This document shows, one piece after another, positions 48,560-59,484 of a stretch of 64,000 nt of DNA. Each line of letters starts with the position of its first letter. The stretch's first letter is position 1. The notes beneath the pieces are model-generated. The model had not been told where the DNA came from. It did no database searches and was given only the letters and a program-made list of their open reading frames with translations. The translations under genes were made by a program, and so were the position numbers. Source of the stretch: Epiperipatus broadwayi (taxonomy: Eukaryota > Onychophora > Udeonychophora > Euonychophora > Peripatidae); the NCBI GenBank assembly GCA_028023455.1, contig JAQFVV010012394.1:33305150-33369149 (forward strand). The letters run 5' to 3'.

Positions 48560-48865
48560 ATATCATGAAACCAGCTTACATATAGCTGTTTTAGCAGCAT
48601 ACATTTATCCTTCACTATTTGTAACCCACTTACAATCAAGCCTAATAAATCCCTTTTCCCCATCCAGTAACCTCTGATTAGTTTCAAGCTTATAGCTTTT
48701 ATCAGTGAAGTCCTGTTCCATGATTCAAAGCTCCTCCATGATGACAATTGGAAGCTTGAAATTAATGTGAGGATATTTGATGGGGCAATACAGGATAGTG
48801 TTTTGTTAAGCAGTACCATATGGCAGCTATTTTTGACTAAGGCTTACAATCCATGATAGAGAAAT
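48560..48865. repeat. FB1-related copy, second subfamily, inverted halves
   Basis: The left half holds TCTGATTAGTTTCAAGCTTA and TATAGCTTTTATCAGTGAAG. The right half holds AGCTTGAAATTAATGTGAGG and ATTTGATGGGGCAATACAGG. The halves pair as an imperfect palindrome around 48715. The open frame at 48505-48819 on the minus strand is only this repeat read through. Confidence 0.6.
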
Positions 48866-49144
48866 GGTGAATGGAAAATTGTAGCTATTCCAACTGCAAT
48901 ATATAGGCTGGAGTCATGTGATATTTTATTGATTTATACCAAATTCTGGCCACAGGAGAGTTGTACTTATAATTGTTAAAATCTTAAGGATACTGTAATA
49001 TATAGAAACTGAACTGGTTTCAGATCTATATAAATATACAGGTAAATTGGCTAAGACTGAAAATATTTATATGTTTTCAGCTGGGGCTGATAGCTTAGTA
49101 GAATATCAGAAATATATACAATGATTGTTAAAGAAAAGATACAT

Positions 49145-49330
49145 TAGATCCTAAAGACGACAGTGCATGGTTCCAAGATCTAAAACCCCACAGTGATAAA
49201 AGCCATAAGCTTGAAACTAATCTGAGGATATTTGATGGGACAGCTGAGGCCAGGGATTTATTAAGCCTATCATCTGGCATCTATTATTTACTAATGCTTA
49301 AAGTAAGTGGCATATAGATGGAAGAAAGAA
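49145..49330. repeat. FB1-related copy, second subfamily, right arm
   Basis: It begins at ATTAGATCCTAAAGACGACA and contains AAAGCCATAAGCTTGAAACT, AGGATATTTGATGGGACAGC and TGGCATCTATTATTTACT. The central-type sequence at 48866-49140 (GGAGTCATGTGATATTTTAT, CTGAACTGGTTTCAGATC) probably belongs to the same insertion. Confidence 0.55.
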
Positions 49331-49569
49331 AAATGTAATTTATATCTTATTAGAAGATAGATTAGAGGAAAAACATCATTTAATGTTTGACAGTGATTTT
49401 ATTTCTTGGAGCCTGTACAATACTCATAGAGTATAAGTTATTCTACCATTTATATTCTTAAATAGATGCAATGACAAACATTAAGCATCTGATTACTTTT
49501 CACTAGATTTAAGTCCCACTCTTGTAGTGATCTTTATTTATTTTGTGTATCTGTTTATGAGTATGATAT

Positions 49570-49705
49570 TGCCTAATGTGGTTAAGTGCAGTGGTATAGT
49601 GTCAGTCTCTGGAGCACAAAATCCTGGATTGATTTCAATTCTGTATTTCTGGTGATTGTACTTCATGCAAACTCTCGAGCAATAAAGTTACTCAGCTATT
49701 TTTTA
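49570..49705 (+). mobile_element. S1 SINE copy, plus orientation
   Basis: It shows the head GTGGTTAAGTGCAGTGG, a GGATTGATTTCAATTCTG T-arm region and the tail CATGCAAACTCTCGAGCAAT followed by AAAG. It is diverged. Confidence 0.6.
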
Positions 49706-50814
49706 TTTAATTTGATATTGATTAAAACTGAACACATGTTGAAGATGTGTGTGATAAACTGTGACTTGGTTCAACTGAAAAGTGCTTCTTCAACATGAAA
49801 TGCATTCTGGTGAGCATTTATTTTAATATATCTTGAATCCTGTGTTTTAATACCTGCATCAAGAATTAAAATTACTCTGCCTTAAGTATGTTCCGCAACC
49901 TAGACATCATATTCCTGTAATATTGAATCATAGTTATTTCTTAACAAGAAATATCATTTACATATTCATAACTATATTGAAAAATTGACCCCAATATTTA
50001 AAATGAATTGATAAAATAATGAAGCCGTTTATTTCACAGGAGAACTAATATACACACCAATCACATCTTTTATAAAACTTATGATAAAAACCCCATGGGC
50101 AAGATTTCTAAAATATCATTTAAATGAACTTGCAAACAACAGCCATCTTTTCTTATATCAATACTAATTTATCAGATAAAAGATATCTGCTCTGACAAAA
50201 TTGATTCCATTGACATAATAAAAAGTGTGTGATGTTTGCATGTTCATTTAGATGATTTCTAAGAAATTCTGCCATAAATCATCTTAATAATTATCAGATT
50301 TGTTTGATTCATAGGTAGATTTATGTTCCTAGTTACATATTCGCTAAAGTGTAAAATTATTTACCCACTTGTTAAAATTAAAATCTTAGAATATATGCAG
50401 TGTGTCCCAATGAAAATATGACTGGTTTATTTTCAATCTTTTCACAGCACCATCTCCAAAACAACATGTTACATATTGACAATGTTCAGCTATATGCTTG
50501 AAAATTTTTAAGGTTTTATCATGTCTTCATCACAGTGTTTCATACCTTTGTAAATTTAACTTCGATTCTCCTCTTATTCCAAATCTCTTGAAAATGCTCT
50601 TGCAATTATCATGTAAGGTTTAAATCATTTCAAACATTTTAATAACAGTTTTGTCCCATTTAAAACCAAATGTATTAAATTATAAAACAAAATATCACAT
50701 TTTTAATCATACCTTGTGATTTGGACACACTACTGTCTTAAAATTTCTGTAGCAAATATCGAAACTAGATGCCACTTCAGGCAATTTAAAGACAGTCACG
50801 GTCACCTTTACAGC

Positions 50815-51085
50815 ACAGTACACATTGTCACAGAGGCAAAACTCTCCATACAGCAGTGCCATTCAGTGCAAGACAGAGCAATCAATGAATGCAGAAAGGT
50901 TTGTGCATAAAATCCCTATCTAGTGCCTAATCATCCAATATTCCCAGATTTTATGCACAAACATTCCAGCATCCATTGATTTCTCTGGCTTGGACTGAGT
51001 GGTGATACTGTATGGAGAGTTTTGCCTCTGTGAAAACAGCTTGTGTAAGCATAAAGAATGGTGATCATGTGATGTTTGATGGTTT
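50815..51085. repeat. FB1 foldback copy, compact palindrome
   Basis: The left arm 50828-50945 (AGAGGCAAAACTCTCCATAC, AGTGCCATTCAGTGCAAG) meets an inverted right arm 50946-51068 (ATGCACAAACATTCCAGCAT, ACTGTATGGAGAGTTTTGCC). The arms touch at AATATTCCCAGATTTTATGC, so the whole centre is deleted, leaving a hairpin of about 120 bp per arm. It ends in ATGGTGATCATGTGATG. Confidence 0.75.
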
Positions 51086-51119
51086 ATATGATATTGTACT
51101 GATTGATTTAATGCATTTC

Positions 51120-51350
51120 TGGAGTGTTGCATTCTGGATCCCAAAGTCCATGGAATGCAACTCTAATTCCTCATTCCAGTACAATAACTTTTTATGAACT
51201 TCTGAGCAGTGAATCATTTGATTATTTTTCACTTTGTATAGTTTGGTGCATTAATAGAGTCACCAACTCTGGAACCCAAGGACTATGCAATGTGGCTGAA
51301 TTTGCCACTTCTGGTGTTTGAGGCTTTTATGAACAGCTGGTTAATAAATC
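51120..51350 (+). mobile_element. S1 SINE copies, two in tandem, diverged
   Basis: The first unit ends TTTTTATGAACTTCTGAGCA (about 51188-51207). The second begins TGTATAGTTTGGTGCATTAA (about 51236-51255) and ends TTTTATGAACAGCTGGTTAA followed by TAAA. The open frames here are read-through of this repeat. Confidence 0.55.
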
Positions 51351-51604
51351 ATTAGAATGCTATTGCTTTTATAAGAAGAGTATGCTATTTTTTATTGCAT
51401 AAACCCAATCCTTTATATCTGACATCATACCTAATAGGCAAAGGGTGCATTAAGCTCTATATATTAAGATAATACATGATAAGGGTTAAGGGGATAATAA
51501 TGACAAGCTGTAGAGATAATGATCAAGATTTGTCTCTTGATCCTAATAATACTTTATTGCCTAATTGCTATCAATCCATCCTTTGATTCAATCATAAAAA
51601 AAAA

Positions 51605-51742
51605 AGAGGCATATAGCTTTATTGCTGGGGAATTCATAAAAAAAAATTGAGCTCCATATCTGCTAGCGCCAGAATCGATCCTGGGACCTCACGCTCCAAG
51701 TCGGTCCGTCTATCAACTAAGCCAAACCGCGCAGATAAAAAT
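51605..51742 (-). mobile_element. tRNA-derived SINE (S1), best-preserved copy
   Basis: On the minus strand the head folds as a tRNA. TATCTGC (51737-51731) pairs with GCAGATA (51663-51657) as a 7-bp acceptor stem. Box A is TGGCTTAGTTGATA (51724-51711) and box B CCAGGATCGATTC (51684-51672) forms a T-arm. The tail is TATGAATTCCCCAGCAATAA then AGC. It is a Pol III-type SINE, not a working tRNA, because the anticodon arm does not fold with a standard 7-nt loop. Confidence 0.8.
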
Positions 51743-51749
51743 GTGCTAA

Positions 51750-52677
51750 TTGCTTTATTCTTTGGGAGTCTCTTCCCGATCAGCGGAATACGATTCAGTC
51801 ATTAGAACAGCTTTTCCATATTTATCCTACGTTTATTAATTGTAATTAGAAAATGCTTCACATAAATTTGCTTATTTTTTAATTACTAATTGCAAATAAT
51901 AAGATCTAATTTGTAATATATTTAAAATTAAAAGCAAAAGATATGGATTTTAAAGCAAGAAGTTTTAGTACTTTTAATTTAAAAGCAAATACAACCAAAC
52001 AAATAATAGATCAACTCTAGAAGACATGTGACCCTAAAAGCCGGCTTAATGGTTAAGTCCTTCCGCAGAATGAATAAAAAATTTTAGTCAAGCATTTTAA
52101 ATTTCGTTTCAAATTTCTTTTTAATCACTCATTTTTATTAGTTTACACTGTGAAAGGGGAAAACAAATATTTAAGCGTACGCCCAAACATGAGTAATAAA
52201 ATAAAATTTTACCATTGTTAATTGTTATTTAATTGCTGGCTGGAGGAACATTTCCGTTCCCATTCTCAAAATCAATTTCCAAATATTTTAAACTTTCTAA
52301 CACAAGGCAATAATTATCATTCACACGTTAAATTTACGTATATGCTTTTAGAAAATGAAAATCAAGTGTATTTATTTATTTAAAGCTAAATCAAAGTACA
52401 CAAAAACTGTAAGGGGTTGGGGGATCTATTTAATGGAAACACTCAATAATTTGAGTGATTTTTAAAATAAATAAAATTTATGGAAATAATCATTTTTTTA
52501 TTTCTGAAGGCGAAATTATAAGTTATAGGAGTGAAACATTGTTTTAAATGGACTATTTAACCAAATTGAAACTTTCTATAGCTCTTAGCTTATATGTGTA
52601 GGAGATAGCTTTAATTGTATTACAGAGTTATAAAAAAAGTTTTGGTTTTTATAATAAACTAAATTAAGTTTACTTAC
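51750..52677. other. 5' end of arrestin intron 1, nothing else recognised
   Basis: Non-coding. It starts with the GTAAGT donor at 52677-52672 and runs left into the S1 SINE at 51.6 kb. Confidence 0.5.
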
Positions 52678-52695
52678 GTATTCCGGAATCGACAT
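52678..52695 (-). CDS. Alpha-arrestin exon 1 (start codon, 6 codons)
   Basis: Read on the minus strand, ATG at 52695 opens MSIPEY, followed at once by a consensus donor GTAAGT (52677-52672). The exon ends in phase 0, which matches the phase-0 start of the exon at 20939. I chose this Met because the arrestin fold normally begins within a few residues of the N-terminus, and the joined sequence runs straight into the first strand and the Y-x-PG-D turn. An in-frame upstream ATG at 52797 would add 34 residues with no arrestin character; I consider that 5' UTR. No TATA box or CpG-rich promoter stands out in 52696-52950. Confidence 0.7.
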
Positions 52696-53340
52696 GCTAG
52701 CAGATAGTTTGGTCGAGTTAACCGAACAAAGCGTCAAAATCAGATCTCGTTGCCAAGAAAGGCGTGGTAAAAAAAGGCTAGTAAAGTTACAGAACAATTA
52801 ATGCTTTTCAGACGTTGAAACAGGTTAACCTTTTTAAAATTGTTTCTTAAATTCCTCACTAGATGGCTGAAAAGAGTAGTCTGCAAAGTTGATACTGAAA
52901 TTGTCCGACACCTTACGGTTCAAATGTAAATCATTATGAGTTCAAATTTATTTTTTATTTACATTCCACAAATAAAAACAAACAATTTAAAGAATGGAAA
53001 TAATCAGCGAATACAATAAAATTTAATATCAAGAAATAAAAAGTTTTACTTTTAACAGCCGATTATATATATAATAAACAAACTTATATAAAATCTGAGA
53101 TAATAATAAAAGGGGCAAAGGTCATATTTTACTTTTATGAATAGAAAATATTATGAAGCACCAAGTCGACATCGATTCTAGACTGTTAAATGACTAACAT
53201 TTCCCCCAAATGTCTATTTTTTTTTTCAGCTTTTCAAAACCATGAAGCCAGTCCTTATCAATTATTGTCGTTTTTGTAATGGATGAAATTACACTCCGAT
53301 ATGATAAAAATTCAGACAATCTGACCATTTGATCTTCATG
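52696..53340. promoter_or_regulatory. Probable 5' UTR and promoter region of the arrestin gene (by position only)
   Basis: This lies directly upstream (minus strand) of the start codon at 52695. It is less repeat-laden than the surroundings, and the frame stays open to 52797. No TATA box, initiator or CpG island could be identified by eye, so the call rests on position. Confidence 0.35.
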
Positions 53341-53349
53341 CAAAAATTC

Positions 53350-53820
53350 CAGATTCTTATGACGAAATATCTAAAAGATTAGAATGTTATTAAAAGAAAT
53401 GCTTTACCAGTTCTTACTTATGGAACTAAGACTTGGACGCTTATCAGAAGAGCAACTCAAAGATTTCAAAACACTGATTGTAGTATACTAAGAGCAAGAA
53501 CACTTTGAAAACTAAATACGTGAGTGAGAGAACAAATAGGTATCACTGACGTCATTAAAAAATCAAGAGACTGAAATGGAGCTGGAATAGACACATTGCT
53601 AAAAGAGACAATGACAGATGGACAATTGAAGCTTTAAACTGAATACAAAAGTTTTGCAAAAGACCCAAAAATTGACCGCATATGAGATGGATGGATGAAA
53701 TAAGGACATTTACTGACATAAAATGGAGAAAAGAGGGATATGGATTGAAGAAAATACATTAAATTATGGAGAGGCTTCATCCTTGAATGGATCAATAATG
53801 GTTGATGATGATGATCCAAA
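53350..53820 (+). mobile_element. LINE family L-A 3' part, plus orientation
   Basis: It retains V-L-T-Y-G, T-W-T-L, a G-I-T-D-V-I-K segment, W-x-R-H-I-A-K-R near 53592, D-R-W-T-I-E-A-L-N near 53615, K-R-P-K near 53660, M-R-W-M-D-E-I-R near 53685, W-R-K and a GATGATGATGAT tail at about 53803-53813. The order and tail match the 22.7-kb copy. It lies just upstream of the arrestin start exon. Confidence 0.75.
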
Positions 53821-54504
53821 AGTTTGCTTTCTATAGCAACCATAATAGCAAAAATCTTTACCAATCTTACAGTTCAAAAGCATGAATAATTTGCATCCCT
53901 CATTTTCAGTGTTTCACTTTAACATCAATAAAAAGCAACAATTTGTTGTTCAGGAGTTCATACTAAGTTTGAGCACTAGAAGTTACAGAGGAAGCTGTGA
54001 TCTATTGACCTTCCATTTCAACATCCATCACTCCTCCACTGCATTAAAGCATGTAGTGCTTTAACATATTTAATTATGAATTTAAAAAACTATCGAAGTT
54101 TATGATATAACATTGAAAGAGAAATGCTTGGAAGAGGATGGCAACATTAGCAAGTTACTGGTGATTAGAATAAAAAGTTATTACTTTGCTGTAGTACTTT
54201 CAGTTGCCTAATTATTCAACATATCATCTATCAGTTAATCTAAAATACACAAAGAGTTATGGAAAACACTACTACTTAATCAATTCACATGTTTAATATA
54301 TCTTCAGAGTACATGCATTTCTGAAATAATTTTTTATTAGTTGTCTTAACCATTGTCATCAAGCCACAAAACAAATGAGGGAATCCCAGGGTTTTTTTTT
54401 TATAAGTAGACAAAAAAGCAAACATTTTAAGTTTTGCCCATCAAATGGCTGTGACAGGCAATGATACTTAATTTGTAACAATCACTTGATCTAAGCACTC
54501 AAAA

Positions 54505-54640
54505 TACAAATGGCTTTATTGCTCAAAGAGTTCATAAGAAGTTTAAGCCCTGAAGTACCATAATTGGAATGAATCCAAGAACCTTCCTGAGTATAATGCT
54601 TTATCAATTGTGCTAATATGGATACAGAACATGAATTGAT
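54505..54640 (-). mobile_element. S1 SINE copy, minus orientation
   Basis: The reverse tail is GGCTTTATTGCTCAAAGAGT then TCATAAGAAG. A degraded head lies near 54600-54640. Confidence 0.55.
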
Positions 54641-55074
54641 ATAATTAACCATCTTTTAGAATTTCTTAATTAAAAATTTGATTCTGTTTATGTGCAAATG
54701 TGAATATGTATATAGATGTGTAATCTACTTAAAGACAGGTCTTATAACTCAAAGAGTCATGTAGCTATGGGTAATATGGACAAATGTATGGATATTGAAA
54801 GATATGGCGTACTAAAGAGATAGTATATTATTGCTATAAATAAAGTGTTTTCCATCTGCATCCCTGATATCCACGATTCATTGCAAAATAGCATGTTTTA
54901 CAAATATTGTTACATGAGCACAATGATTCAAATGTGATGAATTTATTAGTTCCAATGCTTACTTGATGCTGCATGTTTGAGACATAAAACATGGAACATC
55001 ATGCTAAGAGCAGTAATAAAGTGCTCAGATAATACATGCATAAACATATATTAAACTAGTTGTAACCAATTAAG

Positions 55075-55265
55075 CATCACATGACATCGACTTACACAAT
55101 TGTGTTTGCATTAAATTATTTTTTCTCATCACATTGTGCCACTTCATGAAACCCAAAAGCTAAAACCTAGTCTAGGGATATGGATAGTACAGCACTGGAT
55201 AGTACAATCTGGAATCCATTGATGACTAAAATTTACACTAGGTGGTCCTGCAGAACCAATAGTAA
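55075..55265. repeat. FB1-related copy, second subfamily
   Basis: It contains AGCATCACATGACATCG, AAAGCTAAAACCTAGTCTAG and TGACTAAAATTTACACTAGG. It is internally deleted and diverged. Confidence 0.55.
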
Positions 55266-55584
55266 CAAAGTTGTAAAAAAATAATTAAACAAGTTTAAGT
55301 GATAGTAAATAATTCTGAAAAACATTTAAAAAATCAAAATGCCAGTTTATTAAAGTTCTGCGTGAATACTTGGCTACAGGTGCACCATTGTCTGCACCGA
55401 GAAGGAATTTTCTTGATTGTGCTTTCCTAGCCAGCAACAGGAACAATTAAAAAAGGTAATCCAGTAGTTTGTTGCTTGGAACTTCATAATATTGTCTGAA
55501 TACCAGAAATGACAGAGATGGGCTATGAATGCTGGACCTTGAGTTTCCGTGTCTGCCACTGTAGAAATCCTTACAAGGTAAAGA

Positions 55585-55850
55585 AAAATAATAAAATGGT
55601 TTATTGTTCCAGCATTCATAAGAAGTTTAGGTATTGTAAACGATCAGAGTTGGTGCGTGGCCCTTGAATCTTGAATTTCAGAATCTACTAAACTGGGCCA
55701 AGCTTTGCAAAGCAAAATAAATAAATGTCTTATTCCTTAAAGATTTACAGAAAGTTTAGGCACCAGAAGTCATACAGTTGGACAATGAACCCTGGATCTT
55801 GGAGCCTCTGAATCTACTACTCTAGCACAGCACCAAACAAGATAAGGCAA
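55585..55850 (-). mobile_element. S1 SINE copies, two or three in tandem, minus orientation
   Basis: Tails GTTTATTGTTCCAGCATTCA (about 55600) and CTTATTCCTTAAAGATTTAC (about 55730) mark successive units. Each is followed by a head region (ACTGGGCCAAGCTTTGCAAA; CTAGCACAGCACCAAACAAG). A third unit may extend left to about 55430. Confidence 0.55.
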
Positions 55851-55879
55851 CAGAAACAATTGAGAGAGAATCCAAATCT

Positions 55880-56960
55880 ATTATATTGAGCAATATGTTT
55901 AATCTTCTATAAAGCACTTATCTAGGATGCTCTGTTGATCATTTTCCACTTGTACAATTCATTTGCAGTTTGAAAGTTGAAATTGACTATTTGTTATTCT
56001 GCTTTCAAAACAGGTTATATTTACCTATTCAATGATGTTTATTTAAACTTCTTTGAATTAATAATTTCATTCTCTGTAGTCAAGTTTCAATTTTTAGTAT
56101 CTCTGTAAACATATTAAACTGTAGATAAAGATGGATTTCCACCTTCATTGTTTAAAGAAGGTTGCCATGATAGGAGATTGAGATTGTTGAGATTGGTATT
56201 TTTTAACAATTAACTGCTTTCCTGTATTTAAAATAAATTTGTGCTTTTCATTACAAATTTGTAGCATTTATTATCAGCTTTCCAGAATTTCAGATTTAAT
56301 TCTTTACCTGGACATAAGTTTAGATTAATTAATTGGGAATGTTTTTTTCTTCTCTTCTTATACAGAATAAGTAGATGAAATCTTTATTTTTCAAATAATG
56401 TGTCTTAAATTATGACCACTTACTAAATCATTCTTTCTTAACAGCACATACAGATTGTAGTACTTATTTCAGCAAATTAAATGTTACAACTGAATACTAA
56501 ATTTTTATACGTTTTGAAGTAATTACTGTTCACATATTGAAATCTTCAGTTAGTCAAGCCCCATTGGTTGGAAACTTGGATCCAGTGATAATAATAATTT
56601 AAGTAACATTAAGCGTTGTAGAGAAATTGAAAAGAAATTTAGAAATGTCAAGAAATAAAGTTGGAAATAATGAAGACATTTGTTGAAAGTTAGACATTTT
56701 GCATGTTAACATATTGTTGTATATGATTTAACCTTTTTCATCATAAGATCTGTTTACCATAAAAGATAATAAAAAATGGGCAAATGGCAAAGCTGAAAAA
56801 GTGGCTACTCATAATCAGAATCTTTTTATGAATAATAGATCGGTATTGTGTTGACATTTAAATGAAGTTTATTGTGGTAGATAGAGAATCATTGACAAAA
56901 TACTCCTCAAATAATAGTAGGAAATTTTTTATAAAGAAAACTTTTAAAAGAGAATATGAC
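55880..56960. other. Upstream flank, nothing recognised
   Basis: Non-coding, A+T-rich; no repeat of the families listed here was seen. Confidence 0.4.
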
Positions 56961-56964
56961 CATT

Positions 56965-57250
56965 ATATCCAATGGAGGCTGAAGTTTTTACAAATTTAAT
57001 CCAGTGTCTCCAATACAAAGCATTTTTCTCAACCATCCACTTCACGTGTGGTTTCTCTCTAGGTCTTTCTCAATTTTTTGGAAGTCAGTTTGTCATATTA
57101 TTTAATAATATGAAAATCTCATATTCATTTTAGCTCCTAATTTTTAACTCCATAAAAATAATGATATGAGCCACTACATTGAACACATCAGTTTTCATCT
57201 GTCATCATAGTTAAGCATTGTTAGACTCATTTTGTACTTGGATGACTGCC
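56965..57250 (-). mobile_element. LINE family L-A 3' region, minus orientation, weak
   Basis: The reverse strand shows traces of E-K-P-H-V-K-W-M-V-E-K near 57040 and L-D at 57000, matching the R-P-H-x-R-W-M-D-E-I block of the family, with the GAAG end near 56972. It is strongly diverged; family assignment is by pattern only. Confidence 0.45.
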
Positions 57251-57684
57251 TAATAACCCTGAGTATTGCAGGCTTAATGATATGTGTTTGTTTTTTATCC
57301 ATGCACACACATCTTCAATACTTGTTTTATTATCTTGAATATATCGACTTTCCACAGTCCATTGTATGGTTTAAATTTTCTATATTGCAGTCACAGATTC
57401 ATACATAATATAAACAAAAGACATTTACTAAAAATCTTTTTTTCGGGTACATAATTGTTTATTTAATTTTAAATTATTTCTATTAAAACAACTTCACTCT
57501 AGTTTAATTCTATGATAAATTTCCTTTGTTGTTTCTTTGAGGAGTAGTACAAGACAACACAGAAAGAAGTCAATGATCTTATCAGGAATTTGGAATTGTC
57601 CATGCATAAAGGAGAACTAGTGGAGTCCAGGTTGAAACAATGGAATTGTCAAACAGAAAAGGTTAATAATTTTTTCTTTTTTTC

Positions 57685-57785
57685 CATATTCATAGCATTG
57701 GCCGGGACACGAACCCATACAGTCTGCAACCAACTACTTGCTTGCAAGGCAGCTGTGGTGGCCTCTCGGCTAACAATGCTTGACA
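57685..57785 (-). mobile_element. S2-related tRNA-like copy with full acceptor stem
   Basis: On the minus strand AGCATTG (5' strand) pairs with CAATGCT (3' strand) as a 7-bp acceptor stem. Box A is TTAGCCGAGAGGCC and box B is GGGTTCGTGTCCC. The variable arm is long. The anticodon stem is disrupted. It is the most tRNA-like copy of this family, but not a plausible working tRNA. Confidence 0.65.
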
Positions 57786-57982
57786 ATAATAATTTACTTT
57801 CACTGCTGTTAACAATATCTTGTGCAATTCTATTCTGAGGAAAGGGTATCATTGTCTGAAACAATATGAATCATGTTATGGAAAAACTAGGCATCACATA
57901 TAATTACAATAAATGGCATTTGGTTATAAATTCTTCAAAGATTATTGTTTTCTTGAAGGTTTGCGATGATGATGTTTTAGTT

Positions 57983-58683
57983 GTATTTTTATATTGGACT
58001 ATTTCTATTGTCTAATATGAGTATTGAATGTCTTTAGAAAAAAATAACTTTATTTAAATAGTTCAAATACATTTAACTGTTAGTAATAGCATTTCAAACA
58101 GGTTAGTATATGCACAACATTTTGAGAGGTATTAGTCTCCCCTCTTCTTCAGGTGTTGCTGGTCTGACCAGTGACAGTTCTAGCATGGGATTCAAAAATA
58201 TTGGATAGAGAAGAAAAGGCATAAAAAAGAAAATTTAAAGAAGCTACTCACATGATAATGGCAAGTAATCCCATAAGTCAGCCTAGTATGTCTATATATA
58301 ATGTATGGAAACCACTAATCAACTTTGCTCTTAGAAAAAAAGTGAAGAAATAGGGAGGAACCTCATAGATAAGTATATGAAATTTCTACTGACAGTTGCC
58401 TTTGGCAGGATGGCTATTTTGTTAGAGCATTACCTTAAAATTCAATACTTAAGAATCTATGATTCCAGGTTCAAACCCATGCTAGTATTGTCAGTGGTCA
58501 GGACAGCAGCACCTGAAGAAGGGGGAAAATAATATCTCTCGAAATGTTGTGCATATACTCATCTGTTTGATGTGCTATTACTAACAGTTGAACGTATTTG
58601 CAATATTTAAATAAAGTTAAATTTTTCTAAAGCCATTCAATACTCTTATTAGATGATGGAAATAGTCCAATATAAAAACACAA
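57983..58683. repeat. FB2 foldback element, about 215-bp arms
   Basis: The left arm 57983-58198 and right arm 58466-58683 are reverse complements with modest drift. The outer ends read TTTTTATATTGGACTATTTC on the left and pair with GGAAATAGTCCAATATAAAA on the right. Inner arm landmarks are GCACAACATTTTGAGAG against TCTCGAAATGTTGTGCA, and CTTCTTCAGGTGTTGCTGG against CAGCACCTGAAGAAG. The spacer is about 267 bp and has no ORF. The right arm carries a CTGAAGAAGG ... CGAAATGTTGTGC arrangement of the kind found near ends of many retroelements; its meaning here is unknown. Confidence 0.8.
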
Positions 58684-59484
58684 ATCTTCATAGATCAGTT
58701 TAAAAGTCATGCTTTTGCACCATGGCAACAAGTTCCATATAAGCAACCTGAACTTCAGAGGCATAAAAAACGTCTGATAAACTTTCAAGTAATCATTATT
58801 TCCCTGTGGCTACAGCATGTTTACATAAAATCCTGTTATCTCTATGAACAGGATAGATATGACAAGTGAATCACTACAACAAAAGGGACTGGTCTCATTG
58901 TTCACCATTTACACCAAGTCAAAAAAATGTAATGCTTCAGCCGCTTGTTACACTAAATACAGTCATCCTTTTATTCTTAGATATTAAATAGAAACTCGTG
59001 AAACAGTTTATAATGATGCTTTACCTATCTGTATTAACTATTTCTGGGAAAGACAAAATCAAAGAGAAAATATTTATTGGTCTCCAGATCAGAAAACTTC
59101 AAAAGAGTGAGAAATTTGTGGAAGATAGTTAAAGAGAAGTAGGGGAGGCGTTCAAACTGGGTGAAATAGAAGAGTGGAAAACTTCCTCAGCTTACAAGGA
59201 ACTTCTAATAACATATAAAAAATAGGGTGAAAAATATTCCTGAAATTGGATATCCTTTACACTCATTTACATGTTTTCCTCATTGATTGCATTGCAATTG
59301 ATGATAAATTTTGGTCTGATTTTTATCAAGATATCACTGTCATTGTGAAATGCTACAAATGTAAAAATAATTTTTGCAATGTTGGCAGATTACTGATAGA
59401 TTATCAGAAGATACAATAATGGAGATGTCATATTTGTAGCAAGTATGTGATTGTTCTTTTTAATAAAAAAAATCTATTAAAACA

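Larger units (their letters stand above)
2698..52695 (-). other. Alpha-arrestin (ARRDC-type) gene, whole locus seen here; 3' end lies beyond the left edge
   Basis: This entry ties together four coding exons on the minus strand, at 52678-52695, 20825-20939, 6836-6946 and 2698-2903. The introns are about 31.7, 13.9 and 3.9 kb, all GT-AG, and the last donor opens another intron that leaves the window. Phases join cleanly (0/0, 1/1, 1/1) and the spliced frame has no stop. The roughly 150 residues match the N-terminal beta-sandwich of arrestin domain-containing proteins. Known relatives are plasma-membrane and endosomal adaptors that link cargo receptors to Nedd4-type ubiquitin ligases through C-terminal PPxY motifs. 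Those motifs would lie in exons outside this window, so adaptor function is inferred from the family. Exon 1 could also start further upstream, because the frame stays open to an ATG at 52797. Confidence 0.85.

Noticed and set aside
48505-48819. 104-codon minus-strand frame as a gene
   Set aside because: It reads through a second-subfamily FB1 palindrome.
52696-52797. An N-terminal extension of the arrestin from the upstream ATG
   Set aside because: The 34 extra residues look unrelated to arrestins and the downstream Met fits family length, though the frame is open, so it is not fully excluded.
57685-57785. A functional tRNA gene with a full acceptor stem
   Set aside because: The anticodon stem has mismatches, and the sequence is a diverged relative of the S2 family.
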